64,000 nt of DNA from Mucilaginibacter paludis DSM 18603. Lineage in GTDB: Bacteria; Bacteroidota; Bacteroidia; Sphingobacteriales; Sphingobacteriaceae. Under the pieces are notes generated by a model. The model was given only the letters and a program-made list of their open reading frames with translations. It was not told where the DNA came from and made no database searches. The position numbers were made by a program, and so were the translations under genes. Location: positions 7,490,877 through 7,554,876 of the forward strand of contig NZ_CM001403.1 in the NCBI RefSeq assembly GCF_000166195.2. Reading direction: 5' to 3'. Positions 61,973-64,000 of this stretch are shown here, piece after piece. The stretch's first letter is position 1, and the number at the start of each line of letters is the position of its first letter.

Positions 61973-62776
61973 TTATTTTGGAGCCAGTTTCGGAGCCATT
62001 TTGATAAGCAGCCCCGGTACAAAGCGATTGAGCCAAAGGCCGATTTTCTCGCCGCTAAATTTGCCTATATAGCATTCAAATGCTCCTTTTTTAATTGCTT
62101 TTAGTATTTGTAAAGCGGCACGATCAGGTGATAGCCCCTTACTGATATTTTCGGAGGGTTTTCCCATGGCAGATCCATCACTGGTAAGCGCATGTAAGGA
62201 TATATTGGTGCGGATATAACCCGGAGTAAGTATGGTTACCTTGATGTGATGAGCCGCAACCTCGGCTCTTAAACAATCAAAAAAGCCATGCAGCGCATGT
62301 TTAGCCGCCGCATAGGCCGACCGCATTGGTGTGCCTATTTTGCCCATAACGCTGCTGGTAACTACAAAGTGCCCGTTTTTCTTCGCTATAAAATGAGGCA
62401 GCAGAGCCTTGGTTAACACCACATAACTAAAGTAATCCAGTTCCATTACGCGGCGATGCACCTCAATATCAGTATCTACAACCAGGGAACGTTGGGTGAT
62501 GCCGCCATTATGAACCATGATATCTATCTGGCCAAAAAGTTGAATGGCCGTTGCTACATGTTCTGTAAGCGATGAGGTGTCCGAAAGGTCAAGGGGTAAC
62601 AGGCAAACCTGATCCGGAAATTTGCACCCTTGTTTTACTCTTTCCAGTTCTGCTAATCTTCTGCTCGATAATATCAGTTTTGCGCCATTGGCAGATAGGG
62701 CATAGGCCAGGGCCTCGCCGATACCCGATGACGCTCCCGTTATCCAGATAATTTTGTTGCTGAAGTAGATGTCCAT
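61973..62776 (-). CDS. SDR-family oxidoreductase (DHRS7-like)
   Basis: Short-chain dehydrogenase of 267 residues: WITGASSGIGEALAYAL, HNGGITQR, VTSSVMGKIG with the catalytic Ser, and YAAAKHALHGFF (Tyr-x3-Lys). The C-terminal extension IGKFSGEKIGLWLNRFVPGL is hydrophobic, as in membrane-associated DHRS7-type SDRs. ATG 62776 is preferred to TTG 62791. The substrate is unknown. It is divergent from the PLC-like gene across a region with a long palindrome. Confidence 0.92.
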   Translation of the reverse strand: MDIYFSNKIIWITGASSGIGEALAYALSANGAKLILSSRRLAELERVKQGCKFPDQVCLLPLDLSDTSSLTEHVATAIQLFGQIDIMVHNGGITQRSLVVDTDIEVHRRVMELDYFSYVVLTKALLPHFIAKKNGHFVVTSSVMGKIGTPMRSAYAAAKHALHGFFDCLRAEVAAHHIKVTILTPGYIRTNISLHALTSDGSAMGKPSENISKGLSPDRAALQILKAIKKGAFECYIGKFSGEKIGLWLNRFVPGLLIKMAPKLAPK

Positions 62777-62945
62777 ATTGGGTTTATTCAATCTAAGTTG
62801 GTTTTGCGGGCTTGGCTTAAGGGATAAATTATTTTATGTTTCGACGGGTGTTTATTATTTTAGTCGTAAAGATATTCATCTGGTACCAAACATCGGTAAA
62901 TGTTGTAATGCGGTTTACAAGAAATTCGCACTATGGTTTGAATAA

Positions 62946-62975
62946 AATTATTGTAATATTTTTATTACAATAATT
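62946..62975. promoter_or_regulatory. 30-base perfect palindrome, candidate operator
   Basis: Arms AATTATTGTAATA (62946-62958) and TATTACAATAATT (62963-62975) are exactly complementary over 13 bases around TTTT. It ends 12 bases before a -7 box and covers the -33 region of the gene at 63014, as expected for a repressor site. Confidence 0.6.
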
Positions 62976-62987
62976 CCTTAAAAAGTT

Positions 62988-62995
62988 TATTTTTG
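62988..62995 (+). promoter_or_regulatory. -7 box of the PLC-like gene
   Basis: TATTTTTG matches TAnnTTTG exactly, 18 bases before the ATG at 63014. The -33 region is occupied by the palindrome. Confidence 0.45.
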
Positions 62996-63013
62996 TTCAA
63001 ACCCTAATTAATT

Positions 63014-63853
63014 ATGCCAGCAGCAACCTTTTGCTACAAGCACGCTAAACTATTGCCTTTTATTTTGATCATCCTGATGGGATTTAGGGCCAATTCACAA
63101 ACTGTTCCGCTGGTTAACGCCTTTGCTCATAACGACTATTGGCATAAGCGGCCCCTGTTTGATGCCCTCGATAACGGCTATAACCACATCGAGGCTGATG
63201 TTTACTTAAGGCGGGGTAAATTAATTGTTGCACATATACTGCCAATTTTTAGGCGCAAAAAAGAACTTGAACGCTTGTATTTTAAGCCTTTGCAGGATTG
63301 TATCGATGGCGAAAATAAAGCTTTTACCGGCTTAACGTATCCTGTAACATTGATGATCGATGTCAAGTCGGGAGCGGATGGTACCTATCGTCAATTAGAG
63401 TGCATGCTTGATAAGTATAAATCTCTTATTTCTGGTTACGAAGATGGTAAGTTTGTACAAAGGCAAATCACTGTGGTATTAAGCGGTCATAAACCCGAAA
63501 AACTTCTTAAAGCTCAACAAAACCGGCTGGCATTTATGGATGAGGATTTAATTAAGGCACAACGGGATACACTGTCGGCAAATTTTTATCAAATGGCCAG
63601 TTGCAAATATTCGAGGTTGATCAAATGGACCGGTAAAGGCGAATTCCCGGCCGACCAGCGCCAGCGTTTATGCGATTACGTACATACGGCCCATCTATAC
63701 GGTAAAAAAGTAAGACTGTGGAATTCGCCAGACAATAGCGTTGTATGGAAAGAGCTATTAAGCTGTGGTGTTGATTTGATTAATACCGATAAACTGGTTA
63801 AGCTTAAAAACTTTCTGCTGAATGAAAATAAAAGCTTTGCCAATGTTAATTAA
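63014..63853 (+). CDS. PLC-like phosphodiesterase family protein
   Basis: Exported 279-residue protein (signal segment LLPFILIILMGFRANS) with the TIM-barrel phosphodiesterase pattern: NAFAHNDYWHKRPLFDALDN, then YNHIEADVYLRRGKLIVAH, where the His, Glu, Asp and His residues match the metal and catalytic positions of GDPD/PI-PLC-like enzymes, and LMIDVKSG later. It could be a glycerophosphodiester phosphodiesterase or a related lipid enzyme. Probably repressed through the upstream palindrome. Confidence 0.85.
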   Translation: MPAATFCYKHAKLLPFILIILMGFRANSQTVPLVNAFAHNDYWHKRPLFDALDNGYNHIEADVYLRRGKLIVAHILPIFRRKKELERLYFKPLQDCIDGENKAFTGLTYPVTLMIDVKSGADGTYRQLECMLDKYKSLISGYEDGKFVQRQITVVLSGHKPEKLLKAQQNRLAFMDEDLIKAQRDTLSANFYQMASCKYSRLIKWTGKGEFPADQRQRLCDYVHTAHLYGKKVRLWNSPDNSVVWKELLSCGVDLINTDKLVKLKNFLLNENKSFANVN

Positions 63854-63888
63854 GAAAGCATAATCAGATGTTCCATGTGTTGTTTAAA

Positions 63889-63906
63889 GTGCGGCGATTG
63901 CCGCAC
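63889..63906 (+). terminator. Hairpin after the PLC-like gene
   Basis: Perfect 7-bp stem GTGCGGC (63889-63895) / GCCGCAC (63900-63906), 4-base loop, with AAAC and a short T-run (GTTTT) after it. Confidence 0.6.
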
Positions 63907-63933
63907 AAACGTTTTGCCTGATTTAATAAATAT

Positions 63934-64000
63934 GGCTCTTGACGAATAGTATGGGTAAATTGAAAAACAAACCAATAAATAACTGTTCATAATAACGCGA
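63934..64000. mobile_element. Possible ISL3-type insertion sequence end at the window edge
   Basis: GGCTCTTGACGAATAGTATG followed by GGTAAAT matches the copy at 51649 in nearly every position. ISL3-family terminal repeats start GGCTCT or close variants. The element, if complete, would continue past the right edge; no transposase is visible. Orientation and completeness are unknown. Confidence 0.45.

Noticed and set aside
1..64000. CRISPR array, rRNA or tRNA genes
   Set aside because: I looked for regular direct repeats with spacers and for conserved RNA gene sequences in the gaps and saw none; a computed tRNA and covariance scan would settle it.

Overview
The window looks like chromosomal DNA of a Bacteroidota member, most likely a Sphingobacteriaceae (Mucilaginibacter/Pedobacter-like) soil or plant-associated bacterium. 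The reasons are the STN-plus-carboxypeptidase-like TonB-dependent receptor paired with a DUF4249 lipoprotein, the LytTR/LytS pair, LruC and DUF5074 lipoproteins, several TAnnTTTG -7 boxes of the Bacteroidota type just upstream of start codons, almost no Shine-Dalgarno sequences, and short intergenic repeats. No rRNA, tRNA, CRISPR array, complete insertion sequence or prophage was seen. The genus is inference.

Layout. 1-2.9 kb: a GH20 hexosaminidase cut by the left edge and a zinc-finger-less Fpg-like glycosylase. 2.9-8.6 kb: a DUF4249/TonB receptor pair next to a LytTR regulator and a LytS-like kinase. 8.7-15.3 kb: a basic-secretory-type peptidase, an MntA/HepT toxin-antitoxin pair whose hepT has an amber codon at position 7, rlmF, and a two-component system followed by a universal-stress-like protein and a bestrophin. 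15.3-20.1 kb: a degenerate DEAD-box helicase, an arginine deiminase and the divergent argS. 20.1-25.4 kb: a YXWGXW lipoprotein, a bioF-bioD-acyl-CoA dehydrogenase operon, a Spy-like protein, an XRE/S24 repressor divergent from a GIY-YIG-like protein, and a lipoprotein MsrB. 25.4-32.8 kb: a DUF4174-SDR-fasciclin operon, a zinc phospholipase C/S1-P1-like protein, proBA, a Gfo/Idh/MocA dehydrogenase and a general-stress flavin-binding protein. 32.9-40.1 kb: DUF3810, a sensor kinase, a CE15-like esterase and a large PAS hybrid kinase.

40.4-46.2 kb holds a cobalamin riboswitch followed by an operon of a BtuB-type receptor, two DUF5074 beta-propeller lipoproteins resembling BtuG, and a third conserved surface lipoprotein. 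This is a complete outer-membrane corrinoid capture unit without the inner-membrane BtuFCD genes. 46.6-51.5 kb: an LruC lipoprotein, a luciferase-like monooxygenase with a sulfite-oxidase-like molybdoenzyme, and a pseudouridine synthase. 51.5-52.45 kb is a gene-poor repeat zone. 52.45-64 kb: a DUF2236 (MpaB-type) oxygenase with a DUF817 membrane protein, a CPA1 antiporter, an epimerase, two SDRs, a YncE/phosphoesterase fusion, an S66 LD-carboxypeptidase and a PLC-like phosphodiesterase. At the right edge is a sequence resembling the end of an ISL3-type insertion sequence, and a related copy lies at 51.65 kb.

The most unusual observations are the amber-interrupted hepT, the helicase that has lost its ATPase and arginine-finger motifs, the 11-bp tandem repeats between a two-component system and the bestrophin gene, a 30-bp perfect palindrome at 62.95 kb, a hairpin abutting the start codon of the TonB receptor, and a repeat with pseudoknot potential at 52.0 kb. 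All assignments come from reading the sequence; no database search was run.
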